Of a stretch of DNA of 64,000 nucleotides, positions 15,741 to 24,586 are shown one piece after another. Within the stretch, counting starts at the first letter, position 1, and every line of letters starts with the position of its first letter. Location: contig QVMW01000004.1 of NCBI GenBank assembly GCA_003417655.1, positions 1-64,000 on the forward strand, in the 5' to 3' direction. Under the pieces are notes generated by a model. The model ran no database searches. It was not told the origin of the DNA and saw nothing but the letters and a program-made list of their open reading frames with translations. A program made the position numbers and the translations under genes. Origin of the DNA: Rhodobacteraceae bacterium 63075. GTDB taxonomy: Bacteria; Pseudomonadota; Alphaproteobacteria; Rhodobacterales; Rhodobacteraceae.

Positions 15741-16853
15741 CTAGAAGGGCCCGTCCTCGAGCACCCCGTCGGCGCTCATCTGTGCATAGAGCAGCCCCTC
15801 GCGCAGCCCCCGGTCGGCCACGCTCAGCCGGTCGGTCGGCCAGCAGCGCAGGAGCGCCTGAAGGATCGCGCTGCCCGACATGATGAGCGCCTGCCGGTCC
15901 TGGCCGATCCGCGGATCGCGCCGGCGCCCCTCCGGGCCGAGATGCAGGTAATCGCGGATCACCGCGTCGATCTGTTCGGAGGTCATGCGCAGCCCGTCGA
16001 CCTTCGTGCGGTCATAGCGCCTGAGGCCGAGATGGCTCGCCGCGACGGTGGTGACCGTGCCCGAGGTGCCGACGATCTGGAAGCGCTCGCGCGATTGCTC
16101 GTCCTTGTAGGGCGCGAAATCAGCAAGGTTTTCCTCGAAGAACCAGCTCATCAGCGCAAAGCGCGCCGAATCGTCCTCGACATCGACGAACTGGTCCTTG
16201 AGCGTCGCCACCCCGAGCGGCACGCTGATCCAGTCGACGACCTTGGCCGCCGGAAACAGCCCCGTGTCCGATTTGAACCCTGTATGCAGCCGCATGATCG
16301 CCTTGGGGCGCTCGCGGCGCGGCACATGGGCAATATCGATCCAGACAAGCTCCGTCGAACCGCCCCCGATATCGACGACCAGAAGCTGCTCTGTCTTGGT
16401 GCTCACCAGAGGCGCGCAGGAGACGACGGCCAGCCGCGCCTCCTCCTCTGGCGTGATGATGTCGAGCGCGAGGCCCGTCTCACGCTTGATCTTGGCCATG
16501 AACTCGCCCGCGTTGCGCGCGCGCCGGCAGGCCGCCGTCGCCACGAGCCGCATCCGGCGCACCTTGTGCCGCCTGAGCTTCTGCTGGCATGTCTTGAGCG
16601 CCTGGATCGTGCGGTTCATGGAGCCGCGCGAAAGCCGCCCCGTGCTCTCGAGGCCAGAGCCGAGCTGCACGGATTTGGAATAGCTGTCAACCACATGGAA
16701 CTGGCTGCCCTTCGGCTGGGCAATCAACATGCGGCAACTGTTGGTGCCAAGATCCAGCGCGGCATAAAGCTCGCCCGGATCCGGCCTTTTCGGCGCGGGG
16801 CTCTCGACCGGTTTCGGGAAGGCGCCCGCACCTTCGGGACGCCTGGGCGCCAT
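15741..16853 (-). CDS. Ppx/GppA-family exopolyphosphatase / pppGpp phosphatase
   Basis: Encodes 370 residues. The frame is open from TTG 16868, but GGAGGG lies inside that extension and sits seven bases before ATG 16853, which is therefore preferred. The ASKHA-type actin fold is shown by the phosphate loop ALDLGTNSCRMLIA near the N-terminus, ATAACRRARN, and the second nucleotide motif VVDIGGGSTELVW, followed by GTSGTVTT. It lacks the C-terminal HD-like domain of E. coli Ppx, which is usual for short alphaproteobacterial forms. Members hydrolyse polyphosphate or the 5'-phosphate of pppGpp; which applies here cannot be read from sequence. Probably co-transcribed with rlmE. Confidence 0.9.
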   Translation of the reverse strand: MAPRRPEGAGAFPKPVESPAPKRPDPGELYAALDLGTNSCRMLIAQPKGSQFHVVDSYSKSVQLGSGLESTGRLSRGSMNRTIQALKTCQQKLRRHKVRRMRLVATAACRRARNAGEFMAKIKRETGLALDIITPEEEARLAVVSCAPLVSTKTEQLLVVDIGGGSTELVWIDIAHVPRRERPKAIMRLHTGFKSDTGLFPAAKVVDWISVPLGVATLKDQFVDVEDDSARFALMSWFFEENLADFAPYKDEQSRERFQIVGTSGTVTTVAASHLGLRRYDRTKVDGLRMTSEQIDAVIRDYLHLGPEGRRRDPRIGQDRQALIMSGSAILQALLRCWPTDRLSVADRGLREGLLYAQMSADGVLEDGPF

Positions 16854-17138
16854 TGTCACGCCCTCCAATAGTAAGTTGCCTTCAAGCTATGTCACCGCGG
16901 ACGCTCTTGCAACTCCCTCGGCGCGGATTTTGCATCCGCCCGGAGCACAGGCGCGCCCTCATCATCTTGCTGAAGCATTTTCAGGCAAGCCGCACTGGCC
17001 TCTGAGCGGCAGGCCGCGCTATCACGGACACCAGCGCCGGCCACAAAAGTCGCTCAGTCGCACCGCGAAGTCGAAAACGGGACGTGAAACGCGCCCCGCC
17101 TGCCTTAGATACGAGCCAGAGACATAAAGGAATCAACC

Positions 17139-17435
17139 ATGCCCGACGTGACAATCGTCTACTGGCGCGACATCCCGGCTCAAGTCATCGTCGGCAAGGG
17201 CCGTCGCGGTGCCAAGGCCCCCCTGCCCGAGCGCTTCGAACAGGCGATCGACCGCGCGGCCATGAAGATCGGCGCCGAGGACAGTGACGCCTACATGGCC
17301 GAGTGGCGCAAGGCCGCCCCCGTCTCCGTCGAGGGCGCGCCCGAAGAGATCGCCGCCGCCGAAGCCGCCCGCATCGACGCGGAATACGACCAGGAGCGCA
17401 TCAAGGCGCTGATCGCGAACGAAGGCTGGGCCTGA
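17139..17435 (+). CDS. Virulence-factor domain protein
   Basis: Encodes 98 residues; AAAGGA lies seven bases before ATG 17139. The start TIVYWRDIPAQVIVGKGRRGAKAPLPERF and the middle AIDRAAMKIGAEDSDAYMAEWRK match the small Virulence_fact family, a name that comes from one early report and says little about function. In Rhodobacteraceae the gene usually precedes a MetF-like reductase and a methyl-THF-binding methyltransferase, as here, so the real role is probably in one-carbon or methionine metabolism. The C-terminus is a charged helix (IAAAEAARIDAEYDQERIKAL). Confidence 0.8.
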   Translation: MPDVTIVYWRDIPAQVIVGKGRRGAKAPLPERFEQAIDRAAMKIGAEDSDAYMAEWRKAAPVSVEGAPEEIAAAEAARIDAEYDQERIKALIANEGWA

Positions 17436-17485
17436 GCCCTTGCCTGCAAGCACAACCGCACGCTACACCGCCTGAGGAGACGAAG

Positions 17486-18421
17486 ATGGCGCTTTTCAAT
17501 CTCAAGAAGAAATCAGCCCCCGAGAACGGCGGCGCGGTCAACCCGCAGGTGGAGTCTTTCCTGCAGGGCTATTCCATCGAGGTGATGCCGCGCACGGCGT
17601 CCAAGGTCGAGGATTTCCGAGATATCCTGCCCCGCGGAACCCGTGTCTACATCGCCCATATCGAGGGCACGCCGATCGAGGAGATGGTCGAGACGGCAAA
17701 GCGTATCAATGCCGAGGGCTATGACGTGATGCCCCATTTCCCCGCGCGGATCATCAAGGATGCCGCCACGCTGGAAAACTGGATCGCCATGTACCAGGGC
17801 GAGGCGAATGTCGAGCAGGCGCTTGTGCTCGCCGGCGGCGTCGAGACGCCCCATGGCGAATTCGACGCCTCGACCCAGCTTCTGGAGACGGGCCTCTTTG
17901 ACAAGGCGGGCTTCAAGCGCCTGCACATCGCGGGCCACCCAGAGGGCAACAAGGACATCGACCCTGACGGCAGCCGCAAGAATGTCGATGCGGCGCTGCA
18001 ATGGAAGCAGCGCTTCTCCGAGCAGACCGATGCCGAGATGGCCATCGCCACACAGTTCGCCTTCGATGCAAAACCGATCATCGCCTGGGCCGACGCGCTG
18101 CGCGAGGCGGGCATCACCCTGCCCATCCATATCGGCATCGCCGGGCCGGCCAAGCTGCAAACGCTCATCAAGTTCGCCATCGCCTGCGGGGTCGGGCCCT
18201 CTCTCAAGGTCCTGCAAAAGCGCGCCATGGATGTGAGCAAGCTGCTCTTGCCCTACGAGCCGACGGATGTCCTTGCGGAGCTGGCCGCCCACAAGGCCGC
18301 GCACCCGGAGTTCAACATCGAGAAGGTCCATTTCTTCCCGCTGGGCGGGATCAAGACCAATGCAGGCTGGGTCACCGACAATGGCGGCAGCGCCGGCGTA
18401 CCGGCCAGCCAGGACACGTAA
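17486..18421 (+). CDS. Methylenetetrahydrofolate reductase-like protein
   Basis: Encodes 311 residues; GAGGAGA sits a few bases before ATG 17486. It has the TIM-barrel character of the MetF family (SIEVMPRTASKVEDF near the start, DVMPHFPARII, LVLAGGVETP, HIAGHPEGN, ATQFAFDAKPIIAWADALREAG, IHIGIAGPAK), including the FAD-site glycine-rich turns. MetF reduces methylene-THF to methyl-THF with NADH. In this clade it may also run in the oxidative direction to recover methyl groups loaded on THF by demethylases, which is attractive since a DmdA-like gene lies 4 kb upstream. The end (FFPLGGIKTNAGWV) is typical for the branch. It is co-directional with its two neighbours. Confidence 0.85.
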   Translation: MALFNLKKKSAPENGGAVNPQVESFLQGYSIEVMPRTASKVEDFRDILPRGTRVYIAHIEGTPIEEMVETAKRINAEGYDVMPHFPARIIKDAATLENWIAMYQGEANVEQALVLAGGVETPHGEFDASTQLLETGLFDKAGFKRLHIAGHPEGNKDIDPDGSRKNVDAALQWKQRFSEQTDAEMAIATQFAFDAKPIIAWADALREAGITLPIHIGIAGPAKLQTLIKFAIACGVGPSLKVLQKRAMDVSKLLLPYEPTDVLAELAAHKAAHPEFNIEKVHFFPLGGIKTNAGWVTDNGGSAGVPASQDT

Positions 18422-18442
18422 ATCAAAGGGAAACACCTCACC

Positions 18443-19525
18443 ATGACCAGAACCGTCATCGAATCCAAAACAAAGACAGCCATCATCGGCTTCGACGAGC
18501 CATTCTGCGTGATCGGTGAACGGATCAACCCCACGGGCCGCAAGATCCTCAACGAGGAGCTCGAGCGCGACGACTTCTCCCGCGTCGAGGCCGATGCGAT
18601 CTCCCAGGTCGCGGCCGGCGCCACCGTGCTCGACATCAACTCCGGCGCCGTCTTTTCCAACAAGATGGCCGAGGACCCGCGCTATGCCGACAACAACTTC
18701 GTCGAACCGACGCTGATGCGCCAGCTCGTCGAGACGGTCCAGGCGGTGACGGATTGTCCGCTCTGCATCGACAGCTCCGTGCCCGGCGCGCTGGAGAACG
18801 GGCTCGAGGCCGCCGAGGGGCGTCCGCTGCTCAACTCGGTGACAGGCGAGGAAGAGCGCCTCGAGATGGTGCTCCCGCTGGTGAAGAAATACAATGTGCC
18901 GGTCGTCGCCATCTCCAATGACGACACCGGCATCTCCGAAGACCCCGATGTGCGCTTTGCCGTGGCCAGGAAGATCGTCGAGCGCGCCGCCGATTACGGC
19001 ATTCCGGCCCATGACATCGTGGTCGACCCGCTGGTCATGCCCATCGGCGCGATGGGCACGGCGGGCCTTCAGGTCTTCACGCTGGTGCGCCGCCTGCGCG
19101 ACGAGCTGGGCGTGAACACCACCTGCGGCGCCTCCAACATCTCCTTCGGCCTGCCCAACCGTCACGGCATCAACAACGCCTTCCTGCCCATGGCCATGAC
19201 CGCGGGCATGACCTCGGCGATCATGAACCCGATCGCCATCCCGGTGAATGCCGCGAAGATCGCCGAGAAGAAGGCCGAAGTCGCCGCGGCGGGCATCGTG
19301 ATCCCCGAGGACATGGATGACGAGGCCTTCGTGCAGATATTCGGCATGGGCTCGACCAAGCCGAAGGCCGGCAAGGAAATGGAGGCCATCCGGGCCGCCA
19401 ACTTCCTGACCAACAACGACGATGGCGGCGCGGCCTGGATCGCGTTCAACAAGCAGCCGCCGAAAGCCGGCCAGGAAGGCCGGGGCCGCGCAGGCCGCAC
19501 CGGCGGACGCCGCCGCCGCGCCTGA
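18443..19525 (+). CDS. Methyltetrahydrofolate:corrinoid methyltransferase (pterin-binding domain)
   Basis: Encodes 360 residues, 22 bases after the MetF-like gene. The TIM-barrel pterin-binding domain is shown by IGERINPTGRKILNEEL, ATVLDINSG, CIDSSVPGALENGLEAAEGRPLLNSV, PVVAISND, DIVVDPLVMPIG and TTCGASNISFGLPNR, matching the methyl-THF module of MetH and the CFeSP methyltransferases. It transfers a methyl group between methyl-THF and a corrinoid protein. No corrinoid-binding or homocysteine domain is attached. A split methionine synthase is known in Phaeobacter and relatives, so this may be one subunit of that system; the other parts are not in the window. The tail is arginine- and glycine-rich (RGRAGRTGGRRRR). 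Confidence 0.85.
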   Translation: MTRTVIESKTKTAIIGFDEPFCVIGERINPTGRKILNEELERDDFSRVEADAISQVAAGATVLDINSGAVFSNKMAEDPRYADNNFVEPTLMRQLVETVQAVTDCPLCIDSSVPGALENGLEAAEGRPLLNSVTGEEERLEMVLPLVKKYNVPVVAISNDDTGISEDPDVRFAVARKIVERAADYGIPAHDIVVDPLVMPIGAMGTAGLQVFTLVRRLRDELGVNTTCGASNISFGLPNRHGINNAFLPMAMTAGMTSAIMNPIAIPVNAAKIAEKKAEVAAAGIVIPEDMDDEAFVQIFGMGSTKPKAGKEMEAIRAANFLTNNDDGGAAWIAFNKQPPKAGQEGRGRAGRTGGRRRRA

Positions 19526-19546
19526 GCTGGCATCACTTGCATTCAA

Positions 19547-19580
19547 GCGCCCCCGCGAGCCATCGCGGGGGCGCATTTTT
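19547..19580 (+). terminator. Rho-independent terminator of the C1 trio
   Basis: A perfect 12-bp GC-rich stem (GCGCCCCCGCGA, 19547-19558, with its complement at 19563-19574) and a four-base loop is followed by ATTTTT. It starts 22 bases after the methyltransferase stop and is a textbook intrinsic terminator. Confidence 0.93.
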
Positions 19581-19801
19581 GTTCCTGATCGCGGGAACGC
19601 GGACTGGAAGGCAGCTTTGGCTCAGTGCATGTAAGAGGCGCTGCCCTCCCACTCAGTTTTAGTCCTGAAAACTGGTGTCGGCTTCAAATTCTTAACTCTC
19701 GAACTGATAAGTAGCCGAAGGTGATTGAAATTCATGCTTTAGCGACCGATGCTTCTATACTCGAAATCAACGCTTGCGATCAGATTTAGGGGAAATGGCA
19801 G

Positions 19802-20206
19802 ATGTTTAGATTTTTTAGCCTGGCATGCGCTGTGACATTGATGCCTATGCCAGCAATTTCAGAGCAGGTGTCGTACTTATTCTGTGAATACAAGAGCATC
19901 GGAGAAGAAAACAAACAGCGAAGCCAGTCCATTCCCCTGTACTATGATCGCGGTAATCTGTCCGCACTTGGCAAAGAGAATCATTGCGCCGGAGAAAGAG
20001 AATTTTTCATAAATGATACCCACGCTGCATGGCGCTGCATCACCGCATACAATGCTGATAAGACAGTGGCTAGATCCGTGTACGTCGAAATAAATCGCTT
20101 CACGGGGCGTTATCATCGCAATGATTTTGCAGGCCACTATAGCGGCAGGATGATCGATAGAATTTGGCATGGAGCGTGCACGGCTCACCACGAGGCTAAG
20201 TTTTAG
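19802..20206 (+). CDS. Hypothetical exported protein in low-GC DNA
   Basis: Encodes 134 residues; AGGGGA lies upstream of ATG 19802. A signal peptide is likely (MFRFFSLACAVTLMPMPAISE). The mature part has four cysteines (YLFCEYKS, NHCAGERE, WRCITAYN, HGACTAHH), suited to two disulfides, and a beta-rich centre (ARSVYVEINRFTGRYHR). No family is recognised. The gene and its flanks (about 19640-20340) are clearly richer in A and T than everything around them, which suggests acquisition by transfer. It stands alone between a strong terminator and the glucokinase gene. Confidence 0.6.
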   Translation: MFRFFSLACAVTLMPMPAISEQVSYLFCEYKSIGEENKQRSQSIPLYYDRGNLSALGKENHCAGEREFFINDTHAAWRCITAYNADKTVARSVYVEINRFTGRYHRNDFAGHYSGRMIDRIWHGACTAHHEAKF

Positions 20207-20463
20207 AGACTATCTAGTATTTGTGTGAATGTAGATATCTTGAAAACGTCTTGGGCCTCTTGAACGCCGGCTCTTACCCAGCTTTCACCGTTGATTTTTT
20301 AAACGGCGGCTGTCTGGAATCGGCCAAAACTATACAAAGTCCTACCCCTGGCCAGAGCCGGCTTTCAACCGCATGACAGTTTCCATGAGGATGGCCGCAT
20401 GGCCAAACCGACTGCCCCGCTTTTTACGCTGAACACCACCCCGCGATGCGCTACCCTTGACCC

Positions 20464-21339
20464 ATGAGTCACCTGCCCGCCCTCGTCGCCGATATCGGCG
20501 GAACCCATGCGCGCCTCGCCCTTGCCTCGGACGGCGGGATCGACACCGCCAGCGTGCTGCACACGCGCAATGCCGACTGGCCGGGTTTCCGCGCGCTCGT
20601 CGGGGATTATCTCGCAGGGCGCGAAATCAGTGCCGCCTGCATCGCCGCCGCAGGCCCGGTAACGGCAGAGGGCGTCCGGCTCACCAATGGCGTCTGGCAT
20701 CTCAAGCCCACCGACATCCCCACCGATAAAACTCATTTTCTCAATGACTTACAGGGCATGGCTCATGCGCTCGGCGCGCTTTCGGGTGCACCCGGCGCAA
20801 GGCTCGTGCTCAATATCGGGACAGGGCTCAACGCCGCTGTCCGCCACCCGGCAGGCGCAACAGCCCTCGTTCCGCCCGCCGAGGCGGGCTATGCGCGCCT
20901 GCCGCTGCTGACCACGCCCGAAAACGCGATCCTGCACAAGCTGGCCAAAGAGTTCGGCGCCCCGGTCATGGAGGCCGCGCTCTCCGGCCCCTCCCTGCCG
21001 CGCCTGCACCGCGCGCTCACGGGGCAAGAGCGCAATGCCGCACAGATCACGGCGTATTGGCCCGACGCCACGCGCGCGCTCTATCTCGCGGTTCTCGGCG
21101 CCTATCTGGGCGATCTCGCCCTCGCGCATCTGCCCTATGGCGGAATCTGGCTCGCCGGGAGCCTCGGCCGCGCCGTCTTTCCCTTGCTCACCTGCGCCGA
21201 ATTCCGAGAAACCTTCCGCGCGCGCGGCCCCTATGAGAAGATCATGGACAGCTTCGCCTTTCACCTTTTGGACGACGAGCTGGCCGCCCTGAGCGGCGCG
21301 GCGCTCTACCTTGAGCAGGGCCAGGCGGCGCGGGACTGA
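20464..21339 (+). CDS. glk: Glucokinase-like sugar kinase
   Basis: Encodes 291 residues, somewhat shorter than the usual 320. The Glk family pattern is present: phosphate loop LVADIGGTHARLAL (7-20), catalytic N94-D95 in FLNDLQG, phosphate-2 region NIGTGLNAA, E140 in PAEAGY, E170 in MEAALSGPSL, and WLAGSLGRAVF. Two details differ from E. coli Glk: GTGLG reads GTGLN, and the glucose-contacting histidine of EGGH is Y143 here. It should phosphorylate glucose for the Entner-Doudoroff route encoded at 57-61 kb, but the altered sugar pocket leaves room for another hexose. The last 34 bases overlap the convergent DUF192 gene. Confidence 0.85.
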   Translation: MSHLPALVADIGGTHARLALASDGGIDTASVLHTRNADWPGFRALVGDYLAGREISAACIAAAGPVTAEGVRLTNGVWHLKPTDIPTDKTHFLNDLQGMAHALGALSGAPGARLVLNIGTGLNAAVRHPAGATALVPPAEAGYARLPLLTTPENAILHKLAKEFGAPVMEAALSGPSLPRLHRALTGQERNAAQITAYWPDATRALYLAVLGAYLGDLALAHLPYGGIWLAGSLGRAVFPLLTCAEFRETFRARGPYEKIMDSFAFHLLDDELAALSGAALYLEQGQAARD

Positions 21340-21803
21340 TCGAAGGCAGGGTGGCGCATCTCGCTGCCCACATCCAGCCCCATCGCCTCGGCCAGCCCGC
21401 CGTTGATCTCGAGCACGGCAAGCGCCGGGCCTTTTGAAGGAATCAGCGTTTCATCAAGAGGTTGCGCGCGGGAGTGAATGTGCGTCACGCGCCCCAGCTC
21501 ATCGGCGAAGATCATGTCCAGCTCGATCAGCGTGTTGCGCATCCAGAAGGTCAGCTCGGCAGGCGCATTGTAAACAAAGAGCATGCCCGCGCTGCGCGCC
21601 AGGAACTCGCGGTGCATGAGCCCCTGCGCCCTCTCATCCGCGTCATCGGCCAGCTCGACCGTGAACCGCGCCTGCCCCCAGTCGCCGCGCAGATGCACCT
21701 CACCGGGGCTGCACGCCGCCGTGGCCGCCTGCACGCTCCACAGCAAGGCGCAGAGCACAGCGCCAAGGCGCGCCGTCAGGGCTCGTTCAATGCGCTTTCC
21801 CAA
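21306..21803 (-). CDS. DUF192 family exported protein
   Basis: Encodes 165 residues. A signal peptide (about 1-29, ALTARLGAVLCALLWSVQAATA) is followed by the DUF192 domain: GLMHREFLARSAGMLFVY, FWMRNTLIELDMIFAD, GRVTHIHSRAQP, and VLEINGGLAEAMGLDVGSE. DUF192 proteins are small periplasmic or membrane-linked proteins of unknown biochemistry. The start overlaps the end of the cold-shock gene by 28 bases, a common pairing in Rhodobacteraceae, so the two form one transcript. The 3' end overlaps glk on the other strand. Confidence 0.9.
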   Translation of the reverse strand: MGKRIERALTARLGAVLCALLWSVQAATAACSPGEVHLRGDWGQARFTVELADDADERAQGLMHREFLARSAGMLFVYNAPAELTFWMRNTLIELDMIFADELGRVTHIHSRAQPLDETLIPSKGPALAVLEINGGLAEAMGLDVGSEMRHPAFDQSRAAWPCSR

Positions 21804-22339
21804 GAGAAGACCTCCGTCGCCATGCGGCCGCGTTTTCCGTCAACGACCTTTATGGCAATCGCCTCCCCGGGTTGCAAATCGGCAAAGCCGGACCGGCGCA
21901 GAACCTCCACATGCACGAACACGTCCTCGTCCAGCCCGAACACATTGGCAAAGCCGAATCCCTTGCCCTTGTCGAACCATTTGACGCGCGCAGGCTCCAT
22001 CCGGGCATTGGCCAGAAGCCCCGGGTCGATCTCCCGGAAATCGGCCAGCGCGACATCCTCGTCGCCGCTGGGCGGCTCGATCGACAGGACCTCGAGCGCC
22101 TGAACCCCGCGTTCAGTCGTCTGAACGGTGATTTCCACGCGTGATCCGTCCGCAACCGAGCTCTGCCCGAAATTGCGCAGGACATTCACATGCAACAGAA
22201 TATCAGGTCCGCCTTCATCGGCGACAACGAAACCAAATCCTTTTACCGGATCAAACCATTTCACACTGCCGCGGACCACCTCGGCGTCTTCCACTAGTCT
22301 CGTGTCCTGTCTTGTTTCACTCCAGCCCCACCCCCGCAT
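21776..22339 (-). CDS. Cold-shock protein with two CSD domains
   Basis: Encodes 187 residues from ATG 22339; the frame is open to ATG 22390, and a GTG at 22294 is also possible, so the start is uncertain and no option has a perfect ribosome binding site. Two cold-shock domains are visible: the first begins with GSVKWFDPVKGFGFVVADEGG and ILLHVNVLR, the second with ARVKWFDKGKGFGFANVFG and VFVHVEVLR. Each carries the RNP1-like KGFGF motif that binds single-stranded RNA or DNA. An acidic linker separates them. Double-domain forms are typical of alphaproteobacteria. The gene overlaps DUF192 downstream. Confidence 0.88.
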   Translation of the reverse strand: MRGWGWSETRQDTRLVEDAEVVRGSVKWFDPVKGFGFVVADEGGPDILLHVNVLRNFGQSSVADGSRVEITVQTTERGVQALEVLSIEPPSGDEDVALADFREIDPGLLANARMEPARVKWFDKGKGFGFANVFGLDEDVFVHVEVLRRSGFADLQPGEAIAIKVVDGKRGRMATEVFSWESALNEP

Positions 22340-22427
22340 TGCAGCCAAATGGCCTCCGGATGCAAGGGCGGGCGCAAAAAAAGTTGTCATGAAACTGAAA
22401 AAGACGTCGCGTTACGCGAGATGCCTG

Positions 22428-23033
22428 TCACGGATTCAACCGTGTAACACTCCAGGGGCTGTCCGGCGTCTCGCGCCGCCACTGGAAGCGATCATGCAGC
22501 CGGTAGGCCCCGTCGGCCCAGAACTCGATCTCCAGCGGCGTGAGCCTGTAGCCGCCCCAGAAGGGCGGGCGCGCAGGGTTCGTGCCCTTCTCGGCGGTGA
22601 TCCGCGCGACCTTGGCCATGAGCGCGGCCCGCGAGGAGAGCGGTTGCGACTGTTCCGAGGCCCAGGCCCCGAGGCGGCTCTTGAGCGAGCGCGACATGTA
22701 ATAGGCATCCGCCTGTGGCCCGTCCTCGCGGCTGATCAGCCCGCGCGCGCGGATCTGCCGGCGCAGGCTCTTCCAGTGCATCACGAAGGCCCCCTTGCCG
22801 GCATGGTCGAGCTCGCGCGCCTTGGCCGAGCCGTAATTGGTGTAGAAAACGAAGGCCCCGTCCTCGATGTCCTTGAGCAGCACCATCCGCGCATTGGGCA
22901 TCCCGCCCGCGTCCACCGTCGACAGGGCGATGGCGTTCGGATCGTTGGGCTCGACGGCCTCCGCCTCGGCCAGCCACCCCCGCGCGATCTCGAACGGGTC
23001 GTCCCCTGCGAAAATACCGCCTGCATCATTCAT
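22428..23033 (-). CDS. pdxH: Pyridoxamine 5'-phosphate oxidase
   Basis: Encodes 201 residues; GGAGGG lies seven bases before ATG 23033, which is preferred over an upstream in-frame start at 23135. PdxH is an FMN enzyme that oxidises pyridoxamine or pyridoxine phosphate to pyridoxal phosphate. The family motifs are clear: [70 protein letters not shown], and the C-terminal [19 protein letters not shown], which matches the usual end. It is divergent from fabI with 100 bases between starts. Confidence 0.95.
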   Translation of the reverse strand: MNDAGGIFAGDDPFEIARGWLAEAEAVEPNDPNAIALSTVDAGGMPNARMVLLKDIEDGAFVFYTNYGSAKARELDHAGKGAFVMHWKSLRRQIRARGLISREDGPQADAYYMSRSLKSRLGAWASEQSQPLSSRAALMAKVARITAEKGTNPARPPFWGGYRLTPLEIEFWADGAYRLHDRFQWRRETPDSPWSVTRLNP

Positions 23034-23133
23034 TCCAAAGCCCTCCGAAGCCGCCTGTGAGGCTTGCGGCACTCTATGCAATCGCCTAAAGACTGCAACA
23101 CCAATAAAGGTAATGCGCTTTCGGAGAACAAGC

Positions 23134-23955
23134 ATGTCAAATCAGCTCTTGGCGGGAAAACGCGGGCTCATCATGGGCCTCGCCAACGACAAGTCGATCG
23201 CCTGGGGTATCGCCAAGGCCTGCGCCGATGCGGGCGCGGAACTGGCCTTCTCCTATCAGGGCGAGGCGCTGCTCAAGCGGGTCGGCCCGCTGGCCGAGCA
23301 GCTCGGCTCCGATACCGTCCTGCCCTGCGACGTGGCCGACGAGGCCTCGATGGATGCCCTCTTCGCCGCGCTCGAGGAGAAATGGGGCACGCTCGATTTC
23401 GTCGTTCATGCCATCGGCTTTTCCGATAAGAGCGAGCTGCGCGGGCGCTACGTCGAGACCAGCCGCGCCAATTTCCAGATGTCCATGGACATCTCGGTCT
23501 ATTCCTTCACCGCCGTGATGCAGCGCGCCGAGAAGCTGATGAAGAACGGCGGCTCGGCCCTGACGCTCACCTATTACGGCGCCGAGCAGGTCATGCCGCA
23601 TTACAACGTCATGGGTGTCGCCAAGGCCGCGCTGGAGGCCTCCGTCAAGTATCTGGCCGAGGATCTCGGCAAGGACGGCATCCGCGTCAACGCCATCTCC
23701 GCAGGCCCGATCAAGACTCTGGCCGCCTCCGGCATCGGCGATTTCCGCTACATCCTCAAGTGGAACGAGCTCAACTCGCCGCTGCGGCGCAACGTGACCA
23801 CGGATGACGTGGGCAAATCCGCGCTCTACCTGCTGTCCGATCTCGGCAGCGGCGTCACCGGCGAGAACCTGCATGTGGACGCGGGCTACCATGTCGTCGG
23901 CATGAAAGCCGTCGACGCCCCCGATATCGACGCCACCTCGGGCCACAAGGACTGA
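23134..23955 (+). CDS. fabI: Enoyl-[acyl-carrier-protein] reductase (NADH) FabI
   Basis: Encodes 273 residues; GGAGA precedes ATG 23134. FabI carries out the last step of each fatty acid elongation round. It is a short-chain dehydrogenase of the FabI type: [18 protein letters not shown] near the start, the FabI-specific catalytic set Y147/Y157 and K164 ([24 protein letters not shown]-x6-K), and [11 protein letters not shown] for the substrate loop. The C-terminus extends about ten residues beyond the common end. The LysE gene follows after four bases. Confidence 0.95.
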   Translation: MSNQLLAGKRGLIMGLANDKSIAWGIAKACADAGAELAFSYQGEALLKRVGPLAEQLGSDTVLPCDVADEASMDALFAALEEKWGTLDFVVHAIGFSDKSELRGRYVETSRANFQMSMDISVYSFTAVMQRAEKLMKNGGSALTLTYYGAEQVMPHYNVMGVAKAALEASVKYLAEDLGKDGIRVNAISAGPIKTLAASGIGDFRYILKWNELNSPLRRNVTTDDVGKSALYLLSDLGSGVTGENLHVDAGYHVVGMKAVDAPDIDATSGHKD

Positions 23956-23959
23956 GCCG

Positions 23960-24571
23960 ATGGAGGCGGGTCATCTCATCGCCTTCAACCTGACTCTGCT
24001 GGCCGCCCTGGCCAGCCCCGGCCCGGCGCTCCTGCTCGCACTCAAGACAACACTCAACGAAGGCCGCCTTGCCGGGATCATGACAGGCCTCGGCCTCGGC
24101 ACCATGGCCGCGCTCTGGACAGGCATGGCGCTGCTCGGCCTTGAAGGTGTGTTCGCACTCTTTCCCTGGGCCTATGTCACGCTCAAGATTGCAGGTGCGC
24201 TTTACCTGCTCCATCTCGCCTGGACCATGTGGCGCGATGCACGCGCGCCGCTGCCTGCGGCCACGGGGGCCGCGCCGCGCAGCGCGCGTGCCTTCCTGGC
24301 GGGCTTCACCGTGAATCTCGGCAATCCCAAATCCGTGCTTTTCGCGGCTTCCGTGCTCGTCGTGATCTTTCCCAGAGACATGAGCCTTGCCGGGAAGTCG
24401 CTCATCGTGCTCAATCACATGGCCGTCGAATGGGTTGCCTATACCGGCTTCGCGCTTGCCCTCTCCACACCGCCCGCCCGCGCGGGCTATCTCGCGCTCA
24501 AGCCACACGTCGACCGCGCCGCCGCGCTCCTGCTGGGCGCGCTCGGTTTGCGCCTGATCTTCACGAAATAG
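23960..24571 (+). CDS. LysE/RhtB family amino-acid exporter
   Basis: Encodes 203 residues, mostly in six hydrophobic segments, the usual LysE/RhtB topology. The family signatures LAALASPGPALLLALKTTLNEGRLAG near the N-terminus and NLGNPKSVLFAASVLVV in the middle are present. These inner-membrane proteins export amino acids such as lysine, homoserine or threonine, or other small metabolites; the substrate cannot be told. It starts four bases after fabI and is followed by gpt after 15 bases, so the three probably share a transcript. Confidence 0.88.
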   Translation: MEAGHLIAFNLTLLAALASPGPALLLALKTTLNEGRLAGIMTGLGLGTMAALWTGMALLGLEGVFALFPWAYVTLKIAGALYLLHLAWTMWRDARAPLPAATGAAPRSARAFLAGFTVNLGNPKSVLFAASVLVVIFPRDMSLAGKSLIVLNHMAVEWVAYTGFALALSTPPARAGYLALKPHVDRAAALLLGALGLRLIFTK

Positions 24572-24586
24572 ACCAAGGACACCCCA

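Noticed and set aside
16854..17138. SAM or SAH riboswitch upstream of the C1 trio
   Set aside because: I looked for the conserved SAM-II and SAH core sequences and paired regions and could not find them.
17513..19576. A 687-codon minus-strand open frame
   Set aside because: It spans both the MetF-like and the methyltransferase genes on the other strand, which have clear family motifs and start signals; its translation is low-complexity and shows no domain.
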